DNA from: a bacterium
Lineage (GTDB): Bacteria > CAIWAD01
Length of the DNA stretch: 62,538 nt
Reading direction: 5' to 3'
NCBI GenBank assembly: GCA_030685015.1
Contig: JAUXWS010000058.1
Location: 1 to 62,538 of the forward strand
In this document: one piece after another, positions 7,571 through 15,910 of the stretch
How the letters are laid out: the number at the start of each line of letters is the position of its first letter
Numbering within the stretch: position 1 is the stretch's first letter
The notes under the pieces: model-generated
Databases searched by the model: none
Told to the model about the DNA's origin: nothing
Seen by the model: the letters and a program-made list of their open reading frames with translations, nothing else
Position numbers and translations under genes: made by a program

Positions 7571-8056
7571 CTATGAAGTGGGGTTGGTGACGAGGGTGGG
7601 GAGGCCCTTGCAGGCGCTTTCCGTCGCGTCAAGCAGCGTGATGGCGTCGCCCTGCAGGCCGGTGTCGCGGCGGGTCTCGGGGAGCATGACGCGGATGAGC
7701 TCGCGCGCGCCGGCGAGGCCTTGCAGGGTGGCCGCCAGGCGCATGAGGAGGTCCTGGCGGGAACGTCTGTCGTCGGCCTGGGCGCCAGCCTTGACGCGCT
7801 CCATGAGCACCCTGGATTCCAGCAGTCCCATCTCGCCCGTGCTTTGGATGGCCTCGGCAATCGTGGTGATGGCTTCGCTGGCGGCCTCCGATGCCGCAGC
7901 CGTGGCGGCAGCTGCCTCCGACAGGCCGCGGGCGATCTCCAGGCGCCAAGCGGCGCGGTCCGTGGCCACCTGGCGACGGACGTCGTGGCGGTGCCACAGC
8001 CATGCGAGGGGCAGACAAACGGCGACAATGCCCAGTGCGACAAGCTGGGTGGTCAT
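7571..8056 (-). CDS. Small membrane-anchored coiled-coil protein
   Basis: 161 residues. One N-terminal membrane segment (residues 4-21, LVALGIVAVCLPLAWLW) is followed by HRHDVRRQ and an Ala/Glu-rich region (residues 38-75, SEAAAATAAASEAASEA) predicted as coiled coil. The start codon overlaps the stop of the HTH gene by four bases (ATGA). The layout resembles phage spanin or lysis-accessory proteins or a membrane tether, but no motif decides. Confidence 0.55.
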   Translation of the reverse strand: MTTQLVALGIVAVCLPLAWLWHRHDVRRQVATDRAAWRLEIARGLSEAAAATAAASEAASEAITTIAEAIQSTGEMGLLESRVLMERVKAGAQADDRRSRQDLLMRLAATLQGLAGARELIRVMLPETRRDTGLQGDAITLLDATESACKGLPTLVTNPTS

Positions 8057-8313
8057 GCTTTCTCTCCAGAGGATTTGGTCAGCAGGAATTGGGCGACGTC
8101 GTCAGCCAGGTAGAGGACGACGGCGCCGACTTTTCGCCAGGGGAGGGGCTGGCTGCCGGCGTAGCGCCAGTTGCGGATGTTGGAGCGCTTCTGGTGAAGG
8201 ACGGTGGCGGTTTCGACCTCTGTCAGATAGGCCGGCGGGCGCGCGGGGTCGTGTCCAAGCTCTGTGCGGATGGCCGCCAGGATTCGGCTGGAGTCCTCGG
8301 ACGCGATCTTCAC
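8053..8313 (-). CDS. Excisionase-like winged-HTH protein
   Basis: 86 residues if translation begins at the GTG at 8313, which overlaps the stop of a 24-codon upstream gene as GTGA. An in-frame ATG at 8325 is the alternative. The core PAYLTEVETATVLHQKRSNI followed by RNWRYAGSQPLPWRKVG and VVLYLADDVAQFLL matches the MerR-like/excisionase helix-turn-helix (HTH_17 type). Such proteins act as recombination directionality factors or small repressors. An element with a tyrosine integrase (30444-31607) needs one, so a role in excision is a reasonable guess. Confidence 0.65.
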   Translation of the reverse strand: MKIASEDSSRILAAIRTELGHDPARPPAYLTEVETATVLHQKRSNIRNWRYAGSQPLPWRKVGAVVLYLADDVAQFLLTKSSGEKA

Positions 8314-8384
8314 TTTGCGCCACATCCGTTGGCGCACGTGGGCGCGATGGTGACGCGCTTGGAGGTTTGGATGGGAATGGGCAT
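8310..8384 (-). CDS. 24-residue leader or small protein
   Basis: A short reading frame, MPIPIQTSKRV...CANGCGAK, begins at the ATG at 8384 with GGCGGAGG in the right place. It ends in a TGA that overlaps the GTG start of the next gene. Its ATG stands 19 bases from the 44-bp repeat at 8404-8447. The other copy of that repeat stands 18 bases from an undoubted start codon, which supports this start being used. It contains C-x3-C. It may be a leader that couples translation to the HTH gene. Confidence 0.45.
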   Translation of the reverse strand: MPIPIQTSKRVTIAPTCANGCGAK

Positions 8385-8403
8385 GCCGCCTCCGCCGTTG
8401 GTG

Positions 8404-8447
8404 TTTCCCACCAAAGGGGCGGCGAAAGGGCCGAAATCGGACAGGGG
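8404..8447 (-). promoter_or_regulatory. 44-bp repeated element, copy 1 (candidate promoter/leader)
   Basis: Matches 19113-19156 at 43 of 44 bases. On the minus strand it begins CCCCTGTCCGATTTCGG and ends TTTGGTGGGAAA. Both copies lie directly after a gene's stop and 18-19 bases before the next start codon. Conservation of both sequence and spacing suggests a shared promoter or leader. Copy 2 directly abuts a phage sigma-like gene, so recognition by that sigma is possible but unproven. Confidence 0.6.
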
Positions 8448-8484
8448 GTTCGAAAAAGGTGAGAAAAATGCGGAGGGCACAAGA

Positions 8485-8898
8485 CTAAGCGGGCATGGAA
8501 GAGACCTTCCAGTTCGTGTGCACGATTACGGTTGTGAGCGCGGCCGGCCACCAGAACGCCGCACGTGGCTTCAGTGTGCCCCCCACACCTAGGTCGTCCA
8601 TGAAGTCCGGCAGCAGGACCATGCCTGCCTTGCGGAAGAAGTCGCAGGCGGCGTTCCGGCCCATGGCGCTGTGCCCGGCCCGGTCATGCACCTGGTGTGC
8701 GCGCCGCACCAGGTCCTCCATCCACTGGTCCTCGTCGCTCTTGACGCAGCAGTGCTGCTTGATGGCGTCCAGGTAAGTATGGCCGGTATCGTCTACACCG
8801 AAGGCGGCCAGGAACTCCCAGTTGACCCAGCGGGGATCCGTGTTGATGTCCTCGCGCAGGGGTGCGCCAGGCCGCCGCTTCTTCTTGGGTGTGGCCAT
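8485..8898 (-). CDS. Hypothetical phage protein
   Basis: 137 residues from the ATG at 8898, preceded by GGAGGG. The N-terminus is basic (MATPKKKRRPGAPLRED). The middle contains paired cysteines (KQHCCVKSDED), a histidine-rich RRAHQVHDRAGHS and a further NAACDFF. No family recognised. It follows the 204-residue gene closely and is the last gene before the 44-bp repeat at 8404-8447. Confidence 0.6.
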   Translation of the reverse strand: MATPKKKRRPGAPLREDINTDPRWVNWEFLAAFGVDDTGHTYLDAIKQHCCVKSDEDQWMEDLVRRAHQVHDRAGHSAMGRNAACDFFRKAGMVLLPDFMDDLGVGGTLKPRAAFWWPAALTTVIVHTNWKVSSMPA

Positions 8899-8914
8899 GG
8901 ATGACCCTCCGTGC

Positions 8915-9529
8915 CTACCTGTCCCTTTCGGCCAGAAGCCCGATCGCCAGCTCCAAAGCACGGGTGGTCATGTGGCGCTCGTGAGGCGTTGGCCAGCGGG
9001 CGTGAATGAACCGGCCAGGAGTCAGCGCTTGCAGGCGCGCGATGCCCGCCGCCAGGTCCTCCACGCGCACCTCCATGAGCAATTGCAGCCGCACCGGAAG
9101 CGGCTGCAGGGAACTCGCCAGGGCCAGGACCTGGCGGGCGGATTTGATCCGGTGGCCAACCTTGGCCGGCGGGGAGGCCCGCACCTGCTCCAGGATGGAC
9201 TCGGCCTCTCGCTCAAGTTGCGCGGCCTCTTCCATCGCCTGAGCTTGGCAGAACGCCCGGCGCAGGGCATTCCTGGCGCTGATGCGGTCCGCGCGGCCAC
9301 GGTCCTCCCCGAACACTAGAGTCTCGCGCCGCTGCAGCGCGCCACGTTCCCGGGTCAGGAAGTAGGCTCCGCGGATGTCACGCATTGAATAGGGCGCCAA
9401 TCGCTGCAGCTTCTCATTCATGGACAGGCCGCGGCGATCCAGGAGATGCAGGATCTCCCAGGCTTCCGGGGTCGCGAAGAACAGGGGCTGCGCGCCCCCC
9501 GGCCAGCGATCGATGGCGTCAACCCTCAT
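8915..9529 (-). CDS. Hypothetical phage protein
   Basis: 204 residues. The ATG at 9529 overlaps the end of the SMC-like ATPase gene by 11 bases, so the two are translated together. The N-terminus (EAWEILHLLDRRGLSMNEKL) looks like a small helical or winged-helix fold; the rest is helical with many Arg/Glu pairs. As with SbcC/SbcD or RecF/RecR pairs, a gene overlapping an SMC-like ATPase may encode its partner, but no nuclease motif is visible. Confidence 0.55.
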   Translation of the reverse strand: MRVDAIDRWPGGAQPLFFATPEAWEILHLLDRRGLSMNEKLQRLAPYSMRDIRGAYFLTRERGALQRRETLVFGEDRGRADRISARNALRRAFCQAQAMEEAAQLEREAESILEQVRASPPAKVGHRIKSARQVLALASSLQPLPVRLQLLMEVRVEDLAAGIARLQALTPGRFIHARWPTPHERHMTTRALELAIGLLAERDR

Positions 9530-10910
9530 CGTCGTCCGCGGGGTCGGGTTCGGGCGTCAGGTCTGCAGTCTCGCGGGGATCGCTGCCCGCTCCAGCGACG
9601 CCGCCGTCCACGATGTGGATCCCGATCTCCTGGCTGGTGGCCAGCTCGAAGAGAACCATGAGGTCCTGCTCGGTCGCCCAGGCCTTCACGCGCTCGCGCG
9701 TTCGCTCCGTCATCATCGAGGCCTCGCGCAGGGCCAGGAACTTGAGCTTGGGATGCATGGCCGCGCCCATGGCCAGCGAGACCTCCAGGCGCTCGGCGTC
9801 GCTGGCCTGCGCAAAGGGCTTCCCGCGGTAGAGGATGGTGCCGTCCTCGGTGATGGCCAGACCGTCGATGGGCAGCTTGGCGCTGAGCAGCACCTGGGAG
9901 ATCTCGTCGTTCACCGCGTCGATGCTGGTGGTCAGGGTTTCGCTCTCGCCCTGCAGGCGCGTGACCTCGGCCTCCGTTTCCCGGTACTTCCTGGCCTCGC
10001 GGGCCAGCTCGTTGTCGGCCTCTGCCGTAGTCAGCTTGGCCCGCAGGGCCTCCAGGCCTGACGGCTGCAGGGCATCCACGAGCAGCTTTTTCTCCTTGCC
10101 CTGCGCCACCAGGCTGGTCACACGTTCCCGCGCGGCCGTGAGGGCAATCTCCAGGCGAGCAACCTCGGCCTTGGCCTCGGCATGTTCCTGGTAGAGATCA
10201 TGCAGCGCCTGGCGCGTGGCGGCACCCGCGTCCTCCACCAGCCGCGCGGCGTCCATCTGGCGGGTCAGCTCCGTCAGGCTGACTTCCTCGGGGACACTTG
10301 AGGCCGGCATGTCCAGGGCGTCCAGGCGCAACTGGGCGGCTTTCAGGTCGCGGTTGACGTCCGTCCGCTGATCGTAGACCCCCTGGCGCCGGGTCTTCAG
10401 CGCATCGATGGGCTCCTTCACGCCGGCCAGGTCGATCATGACCTTGCTCTGGTGCTCGGCCTTCATGCGCACAAACTCGCTGGGGTCGAAGCACAGGGTG
10501 TGGTAGAAGGCGTCGAGGATGGCCTGGGGGCTCGGGAAGCTCCCTTTGTCCGGGGTCCAGATCTTCAGGCCCCAGCCGCCCTCGGCCGTGACCGTCCGCG
10601 TCACACGGATGCGCCGCGGGCTGTTCGAGCGGGCGTCGTCCGCCGGCGCCAAGTCCAGCACGATGGTGGCCTTCTCGGCGCCCTCGTGCACGGGCTCGCC
10701 CGGCGTGACCTTGGCGCCGCCCAGGGCCGTCCAGATGGCCTGGATGACACTGGTCTTGCCCTGACCATTCTCGCCGGAGAGATCGACGGCGTGGGCCGCC
10801 GGGTCGAAAGCAATCCGCACGGCCTTCAGGCGCATGAAGTCCTCGGCCTCAAGCCCGACGATGCGGTAGCTGTCCGCCAGCTGGTGGGCCGGCTTGGTGG
10901 TCTTCGCCAT
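9519..10910 (-). CDS. SMC/RecF/SbcC-like ATPase
   Basis: 463 residues. Walker A is at residues 46-53 (GENGQGKTS) after a RecF/AAA_23-like N-terminus (IVGLEAEDFMRLKAVRIAFD). Residues 170-340 form a coiled coil. The C-terminal part, from about 370, contains ASDAERLEVSLAMG, which takes the place of the ABC signature, and LKFLALREASMM as a degenerate Walker B. At under 500 residues the coiled coil is short compared with SbcC. The tail is acidic (DPADDDEG). Probable role: DNA end sensing or recombination control with the RecB-like nuclease. Starts 18 bases after the stop of the upstream AAA+ gene. Confidence 0.75.
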   Translation of the reverse strand: MAKTTKPAHQLADSYRIVGLEAEDFMRLKAVRIAFDPAAHAVDLSGENGQGKTSVIQAIWTALGGAKVTPGEPVHEGAEKATIVLDLAPADDARSNSPRRIRVTRTVTAEGGWGLKIWTPDKGSFPSPQAILDAFYHTLCFDPSEFVRMKAEHQSKVMIDLAGVKEPIDALKTRRQGVYDQRTDVNRDLKAAQLRLDALDMPASSVPEEVSLTELTRQMDAARLVEDAGAATRQALHDLYQEHAEAKAEVARLEIALTAARERVTSLVAQGKEKKLLVDALQPSGLEALRAKLTTAEADNELAREARKYRETEAEVTRLQGESETLTTSIDAVNDEISQVLLSAKLPIDGLAITEDGTILYRGKPFAQASDAERLEVSLAMGAAMHPKLKFLALREASMMTERTRERVKAWATEQDLMVLFELATSQEIGIHIVDGGVAGAGSDPRETADLTPEPDPADDDEG

Positions 10911-10928
10911 GGGGGACTGTCCTTTCTG

Positions 10929-12452
10929 TCAGAAGGGGAGTGGTTCGTCGTCGCTGATGTTGGTCTGGGTGGGCCTTCCTAGCGGCACAGGCGGCTGTGT
11001 GGAGGCTGCTGCCGCTGGCTTGGCATCCTGGCCCACGTCCTCCTCTTCCTGGCCTTGGAGGCGCCGCAAAGCCTCGTTCAGGGTTGCTTCGAGCAGGCGG
11101 AACGCCCGCACACGCTTCCCACCATCCGTGGGGCGGCTGATGTCGCTCTCCGTGATGACGTGGTGGGTCTTCAGCGTGTTGGTCAGGCGGTTGGTGGTCA
11201 GCTTCTTTTCGAAGGGCCACGCGCCATCATCGACGAGCTCGGCGTGAATGGCCTCGGCCAGCTTGTGTGAGAAAAAGACGTGGGGGGCCATCAGGATCTC
11301 GTAGATCTTCCGGTCGTCACCCGTGATCAGGTTCAGCAGCGTCTGCAGGATGAGGATGTCCAGGTTCTCGCGGCGGGCCCGCTCGTCCCGCTCTTTCTCC
11401 TTTTCCTTCTGGGTCTTGAGAAGGATGTCGACCAGGGACTGCGTTTCGTCCAGATTGGATTCTCGGTCCACCTGATGGGCGATGGTGATCAGGGGGAGCC
11501 AGATCTCCCGCTCCCGGCTGATGAGGTCCGGCAGCGCACCCATGAGGTCCACGGTGTAGATCTGGTGCAGCACGAGGAACTTGGTCAGGGCCCAGCAGTG
11601 AAGGCGGTTCCTGAGCGCAATCGTGCGCGCCTCGATCTCCGCCGCGTTCTGGGCGTAGTCCTTGAGCCGCACGTCCTTTTGCTTCTTCAGGCTGTGGATG
11701 ACAACGCAGCGGTTGCCGAAGACATGGTCGATCTCGTTGATGCTGCCCAGGCACTTGGGTCCAAAGGTCTCGAACATCTCCACCATGCCCGTGTCCATGT
11801 TCGTGCGGCTGGCGCTCGCCCCCTTCTTGTAGGCGTCGTTCAACAGCAGGCGGATGGTGGCCTCCATGGTCCCGGGCTTGGGGTGGCTCAGCTTCTCCGC
11901 CTCGTCCAGGATGACGGTGGAGCGGTTGGCGTGCACCAAACGGAAGAGGGCCGGCTCGGTGATGCTGGTGGTCTTGCGGGCGTTGAAGGCCAGGGCGGCG
12001 ATGAAGTCCAGCGAGAGGGACTTGCCCGATCCCGTGATGCCGTTGAAGTGCAGGTAGCCCAGCGTGCCGAAGAGCGGGTAGACGTAGGTCATCATGATCC
12101 AAAGGGCGATGATGTCGAACTCGTGGTCTGCCGGGTACCAAATGAACTCCTTCAAGAGGGCCCGGATGTCTTGGAAGAGCTCGGCGGTATTGGGCGTGTT
12201 GGCGGCCGGGTCCTTCAGGAAGCGCTCGACGCTGAAGGGGATGGCGGATGGGTGGCTCCACCGTGGCAAGTCCGGATCGGGGAAACGCGTGAGTTTGGGG
12301 TCATTCACTTGACGATTTTTGTACGGGACCAGCACCACGTGGATGCCGTCATCCGTGATCGACGATTCGATCACGTAGCGCTCTTTGATGCGCAATCCGT
12401 TGTCGTCGACGTCCATCCATAGACCGATGTTGGCGGTGGGAAAATTGCTCAT
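10929..12452 (-). CDS. AAA+ ATPase, probable replicative helicase or loader
   Basis: 507 residues from the ATG at 12452, with AAAGGA upstream. A 130-residue N-terminal part precedes Walker A (GITGSGKS, 138-145) and Walker B (VILDEAE, 180-186). A conserved Asn/Arg stretch follows (SINEIDHVFGNRC), then a helical region of about 200 residues with many Lys/Glu. The C-terminus ends in SDDEPLPF, very close to the acidic tip of bacterial SSB (DDxPF). Directly downstream of the primase gene, so it probably functions with it at the element's replication fork. A family name is not certain. Confidence 0.7.
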   Translation of the reverse strand: MSNFPTANIGLWMDVDDNGLRIKERYVIESSITDDGIHVVLVPYKNRQVNDPKLTRFPDPDLPRWSHPSAIPFSVERFLKDPAANTPNTAELFQDIRALLKEFIWYPADHEFDIIALWIMMTYVYPLFGTLGYLHFNGITGSGKSLSLDFIAALAFNARKTTSITEPALFRLVHANRSTVILDEAEKLSHPKPGTMEATIRLLLNDAYKKGASASRTNMDTGMVEMFETFGPKCLGSINEIDHVFGNRCVVIHSLKKQKDVRLKDYAQNAAEIEARTIALRNRLHCWALTKFLVLHQIYTVDLMGALPDLISREREIWLPLITIAHQVDRESNLDETQSLVDILLKTQKEKEKERDERARRENLDILILQTLLNLITGDDRKIYEILMAPHVFFSHKLAEAIHAELVDDGAWPFEKKLTTNRLTNTLKTHHVITESDISRPTDGGKRVRAFRLLEATLNEALRRLQGQEEEDVGQDAKPAAAASTQPPVPLGRPTQTNISDDEPLPF

Positions 12453-12457
12453 GCTGC

Positions 12458-13849
12458 TTAAGTCCTTTCCGTTGTGAAGGAGAGAGAGGCGATGTAGGGG
12501 AGTGTGTCTTCGAAGATGAGCTTGCTTGCGGCGCTCGTTTCCATTTGCACAACGGCTTCCTGTGCCCGCGCCCGCTCTGCCTGAGTCGACTTGATCTCTT
12601 TCAGCGACGCGCGAAGGCTGCCCATCTGGAGTCCGCAACGCTTCTTCAGCAGATCCAGATAGACGGCCTGGCGCAGCTCAGACAGGGCTGTCATGGACTC
12701 CAGGACATCCTGCACCGCAGCCTGATCCTCGCGCCGCATTTTCCCGCCGGCCTTTACGTCGGGCAGCTGTTCGATCTGGTATTCGATCAGGTCCGGCGCG
12801 CCATCCAGCAGGGCCTGGAATTCCTCCTTCGTGCCGCCGGCGCGCGCCCAGTCGTTGATGTCCTTCTCGCCCGGCATGTGCAGGATGCGCACCTCGCCGT
12901 CCCGGAGGGCGGCCTGGATGGTGCGCGCGGACCTCACCACGCGTCCACGGCCGGCGGCGTCGTTGTCCCAAACGAGGGTGACGTCCTTCAGGTGGGCGAA
13001 GAGGTGGGCGTTCTTGGCGACTTCCAGGCCCAGGTTGCCGACGGCGGGGATGCCCCAGGTGTCCACCTGCAGGGCGTCCGGGATGCCTTCCGCCAGCACC
13101 AGCTTGCGCTCGGGGTTGTGCAGGGCGTCCACGTTCCAGAGGCCCGCGGCCTGGCCGGCAAGGTGGACGAACTTGCGCCTGTCCTCGGAGTCTGGAAGCG
13201 CGCGGAAGGACATGCCCGTGGCGCGGTGGCGTTTGAGCAAGGGGAAGGAGATGCGGGTGTCGCGGAAGAGCAAGCCGCCCCGCTCCGTGCGAAGCCCAGC
13301 CTCTTCGAAGTCGGCCTGATTGAACTCGCCCAGGATGGGATGCGTGGCCCTGACCTGATAGACCTTGGCCAGATTGACAAGCCCGACCACGTGCTCCTTC
13401 AGGAGTTCCACCACGAAGCCACGGCCTTCCAGATAGGCGCGCGCCTGGCGAGCGGGTTCCGTGTCCGCCATGAGCTGGCCGTGCGCGTAGCGCGCCAGGA
13501 CGCTCAGGGTTTCCTCACGCTTGTGCTTGGCCTCCTCGACCGCCCGTTCTTCTTCCGTGGGCGGCGCCAGGTCCAGGTGCATGAGCTCGGCTGCGTAGCG
13601 CACGGCCCCCTTGAAGTCGAGGCCCTTGTCCGCCATGATGAAGTCAATGGGGCTGCCACCACACGGGGTCGTCTGGTGGCTGGGGCACCACCAGGAGTTG
13701 GTCTCGCTGTAAACGATGAACGATCCGTTTTTATCCGCGTGGCCAGGAAGCGGGCAGCGGATGGGCTTTCGTCCCGTGTGATGCGGAACGAGCTTGTCCA
13801 TGGTCAGCTCGCGCTTGATGCGCTCAGCGAGATCTAGGTAGTGCCCCAC
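12458..13849 (-). CDS. DnaG-type DNA primase (CHC2 zinc finger plus TOPRIM)
   Basis: 463 residues from a GTG at 13849, preceded by AAGGAG that overlaps the stop of the upstream gene. The CHC2 zinc finger spans residues 32-63 (RCPLPGH, WWCPSHQ, CGGSPIDF). The TOPRIM domain carries the catalytic glutamate in LAEGIPDAL (E254) and the metal pair in VWDNDAAG (D295, D297). It would lay RNA primers for replication of the element. The C-terminal 100 residues are helical and replace the usual helicase-binding domain. It lies between the helicase/resolvase fusion and the AAA+ ATPase. Confidence 0.9.
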   Translation of the reverse strand: MGHYLDLAERIKRELTMDKLVPHHTGRKPIRCPLPGHADKNGSFIVYSETNSWWCPSHQTTPCGGSPIDFIMADKGLDFKGAVRYAAELMHLDLAPPTEEERAVEEAKHKREETLSVLARYAHGQLMADTEPARQARAYLEGRGFVVELLKEHVVGLVNLAKVYQVRATHPILGEFNQADFEEAGLRTERGGLLFRDTRISFPLLKRHRATGMSFRALPDSEDRRKFVHLAGQAAGLWNVDALHNPERKLVLAEGIPDALQVDTWGIPAVGNLGLEVAKNAHLFAHLKDVTLVWDNDAAGRGRVVRSARTIQAALRDGEVRILHMPGEKDINDWARAGGTKEEFQALLDGAPDLIEYQIEQLPDVKAGGKMRREDQAAVQDVLESMTALSELRQAVYLDLLKKRCGLQMGSLRASLKEIKSTQAERARAQEAVVQMETSAASKLIFEDTLPYIASLSFTTERT

Positions 13850-13858
13850 ATGGGCTCC

Positions 13859-15910
13859 TTATCGCATGGCCGCCATGAAGAGGTCTTCGTGACGCGCGGC
13901 CAGGATGGCCGCCGCGGCGTCGTACTGGTGCTCGCTTCGGTCCTTGGTGGCGTCCCAGCCTGCCCCGGCCCACTGGCGGCCGTCATGGGTCAGAACAGCT
14001 CGCACCACGTCGGCCACACGGGCCTTCGTCGCAGTCAGGCCGCCGCCCACGCGCTCTTTGATTTCGCCCGGCAAGAGCCAGATGGTGGGCACTTCGTGAT
14101 AGACGCGCGCCGCCACCAGCAGGGCTTTGGCATAGGCCAGGCCCTTCAAGGCCGCGGCGCTCTGCGCGCCACTGGACGGCGTCTCGCAGCAGAGGATGAC
14201 CGGCGGGTAAGCCAGGAGGAAGTCGCGGATCCCGGTGGCCAGGATCTCCAGTCGGCGGCCATCGTCGTCGGCCTTGCGCAGGCCGAGTTTCTTGTCGCTG
14301 GGCTGGGTCGTGAGGGTGGTCATGGCCACAGGCCACCAGGTGGCCAGGTCGACGGCCACCAGGGCGAAGTGCGTGAAGGACGGGTCCATGCCGACGGCGG
14401 TGCGGGCGGGCCCGCCGGGCCGAACGATGATGGCGGGGGCTGCCAGGATGGTCGCCGGCGCCGCTTCGAGTTGCTGCGCCTGGCTGGCCGGCTGGGTCTT
14501 CACGATCGTCGCCATGAGCTTCTTGTAGGCGGCCTTCCTGCTGGCATACTGGCGCAGCAGGGGCTTCGTGTCGTTGTCCACGTTCGTGACGGCGCTGTCG
14601 ATGAAGTCAAAGACCTCGCCTCGGATCTTGCCTGGCGACGCGCGCATCACGCGCCCCACGCGCTGCTCAACGCGTCCCTCGGCCTTGGCGGGGAAGGTCA
14701 GCAGCAGGGTGTTGAGCTCGGGGATGTTGAGGCCCTCGTCGGCGACGGTCGAGGCGAAGAGCACGCGCACATGTCCGGACCGAACCGCGTGCCGGATCAG
14801 GCGCCGGGTGTCCTTCTTCACCTTCCCGGCCAGCAGCTCGCCAACGATGCCTCGTGCCTTTGCCGCCTGGAAAAGGGGCACCAGGTGGTCCTCCACGCGG
14901 CCGGAAAGCACCAGAATCGCGCGCTCCTCGTCCTGGTGGAGGGCTTCCAGCGTGTCCAGCACCAGGGCACGGCGCGCCTCGTCCTTGGCCAGGGCGTCGG
15001 TCAGCGCCTGCCAGTCGCCGGCGCCGCGGTAGGGAAACGTGAAGGCCGTGTGGACCTCGTGGACGATGGCTGGAACCAGGTAGCCGCCTTGTAGCAGGTC
15101 CGCCTGGTGGGTCTCATGGAGGATGGGGCCAAAGGTGTGGTAGAGCTTCTGGGTCAGCCCATCCTCGCGCTCGGGCGTGGCCGTCAGCGCCAAACGCCAC
15201 TTGGCCGGGCAGGCATTCACGACGCGGTCGAAGGTGCTGGCTGGGGAGTGGTGGCCCTCGTCCAGGATGAGGCACCCGTACTGCCCCAGCTCGCGCGTGA
15301 GGGCGCCGGTCTCCAGTCGGGTCAAGGTTTGCACCGTGGCCACGGTGATGGGCGGGCTGGTCCGCAGGTCCAGCGCGCCTGGCAGGAACCCGAAATGCTC
15401 CTCGATCTCCTCCCGCCACTGTTCCAGCAGATCCAGCGTGTGGACGAGGATCAGCGTGCGCTGCCCAATCTCGGCCAGGGCCGCCAGGGCCGTGAAGGTC
15501 TTGCCGCCGCCGGCGGGGATGACCACCACGCCCTGCTGGCGCTGGACCATGGCGGTCTTGGCCGCCACCTGGTAGGTCCGCAGCGGGGGATGGAAGGGAG
15601 GGATGGCCGCCTCCCACGTCGCCCGGTGGTCTTGGGCGCCCGGCCAGGGGACCAGCACCTCCTTCAGAAGGGCGATCGCTCCGCGTGGGGCACACCAGTG
15701 GTGATGCGGGTCAACGTGGAAGCCCTCCAGCCGCTTGGGGATCTCCCGCCAGCGGCCGTCCACTTTCTCTTTGGGCACTTGGATCCCGCGCTTCTTGGCC
15801 GCCACGTAGGCGGGGTTTGCGTAGGACAGCGCCCTTTCCAGTTGCTCGCGGGCGCGGGCCGGCAGCTCGGCCAGAGGGATGCGAATCACGCTGGCGACGT
15901 GGATGCTCAT
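13859..15910 (-). CDS. SF2 helicase fused to RuvC-like Holliday-junction resolvase
   Basis: 683 residues in one uninterrupted frame. The N-terminal 450 residues are an SF2 helicase of the XPB/UvsW type: motif I AGGGKT (133-138), motif II DEGH (217-220), motif III TATPER (243-248), motif VI QRVGRVMR. After an Ala/Pro-rich linker (about 470-502) the last 180 residues have the RuvC fold signature: GMDPS (Asp509), ILCCETP (Glu576), and EHQYDAAAAILAA (Glu660, Asp664). The two activities would couple branch migration to junction cutting, normally done by RuvAB and RuvC. The start codon overlaps the DinG gene stop by four bases. Confidence 0.85.
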   Translation of the reverse strand: MSIHVASVIRIPLAELPARAREQLERALSYANPAYVAAKKRGIQVPKEKVDGRWREIPKRLEGFHVDPHHHWCAPRGAIALLKEVLVPWPGAQDHRATWEAAIPPFHPPLRTYQVAAKTAMVQRQQGVVVIPAGGGKTFTALAALAEIGQRTLILVHTLDLLEQWREEIEEHFGFLPGALDLRTSPPITVATVQTLTRLETGALTRELGQYGCLILDEGHHSPASTFDRVVNACPAKWRLALTATPEREDGLTQKLYHTFGPILHETHQADLLQGGYLVPAIVHEVHTAFTFPYRGAGDWQALTDALAKDEARRALVLDTLEALHQDEERAILVLSGRVEDHLVPLFQAAKARGIVGELLAGKVKKDTRRLIRHAVRSGHVRVLFASTVADEGLNIPELNTLLLTFPAKAEGRVEQRVGRVMRASPGKIRGEVFDFIDSAVTNVDNDTKPLLRQYASRKAAYKKLMATIVKTQPASQAQQLEAAPATILAAPAIIVRPGGPARTAVGMDPSFTHFALVAVDLATWWPVAMTTLTTQPSDKKLGLRKADDDGRRLEILATGIRDFLLAYPPVILCCETPSSGAQSAAALKGLAYAKALLVAARVYHEVPTIWLLPGEIKERVGGGLTATKARVADVVRAVLTHDGRQWAGAGWDATKDRSEHQYDAAAAILAARHEDLFMAAMR

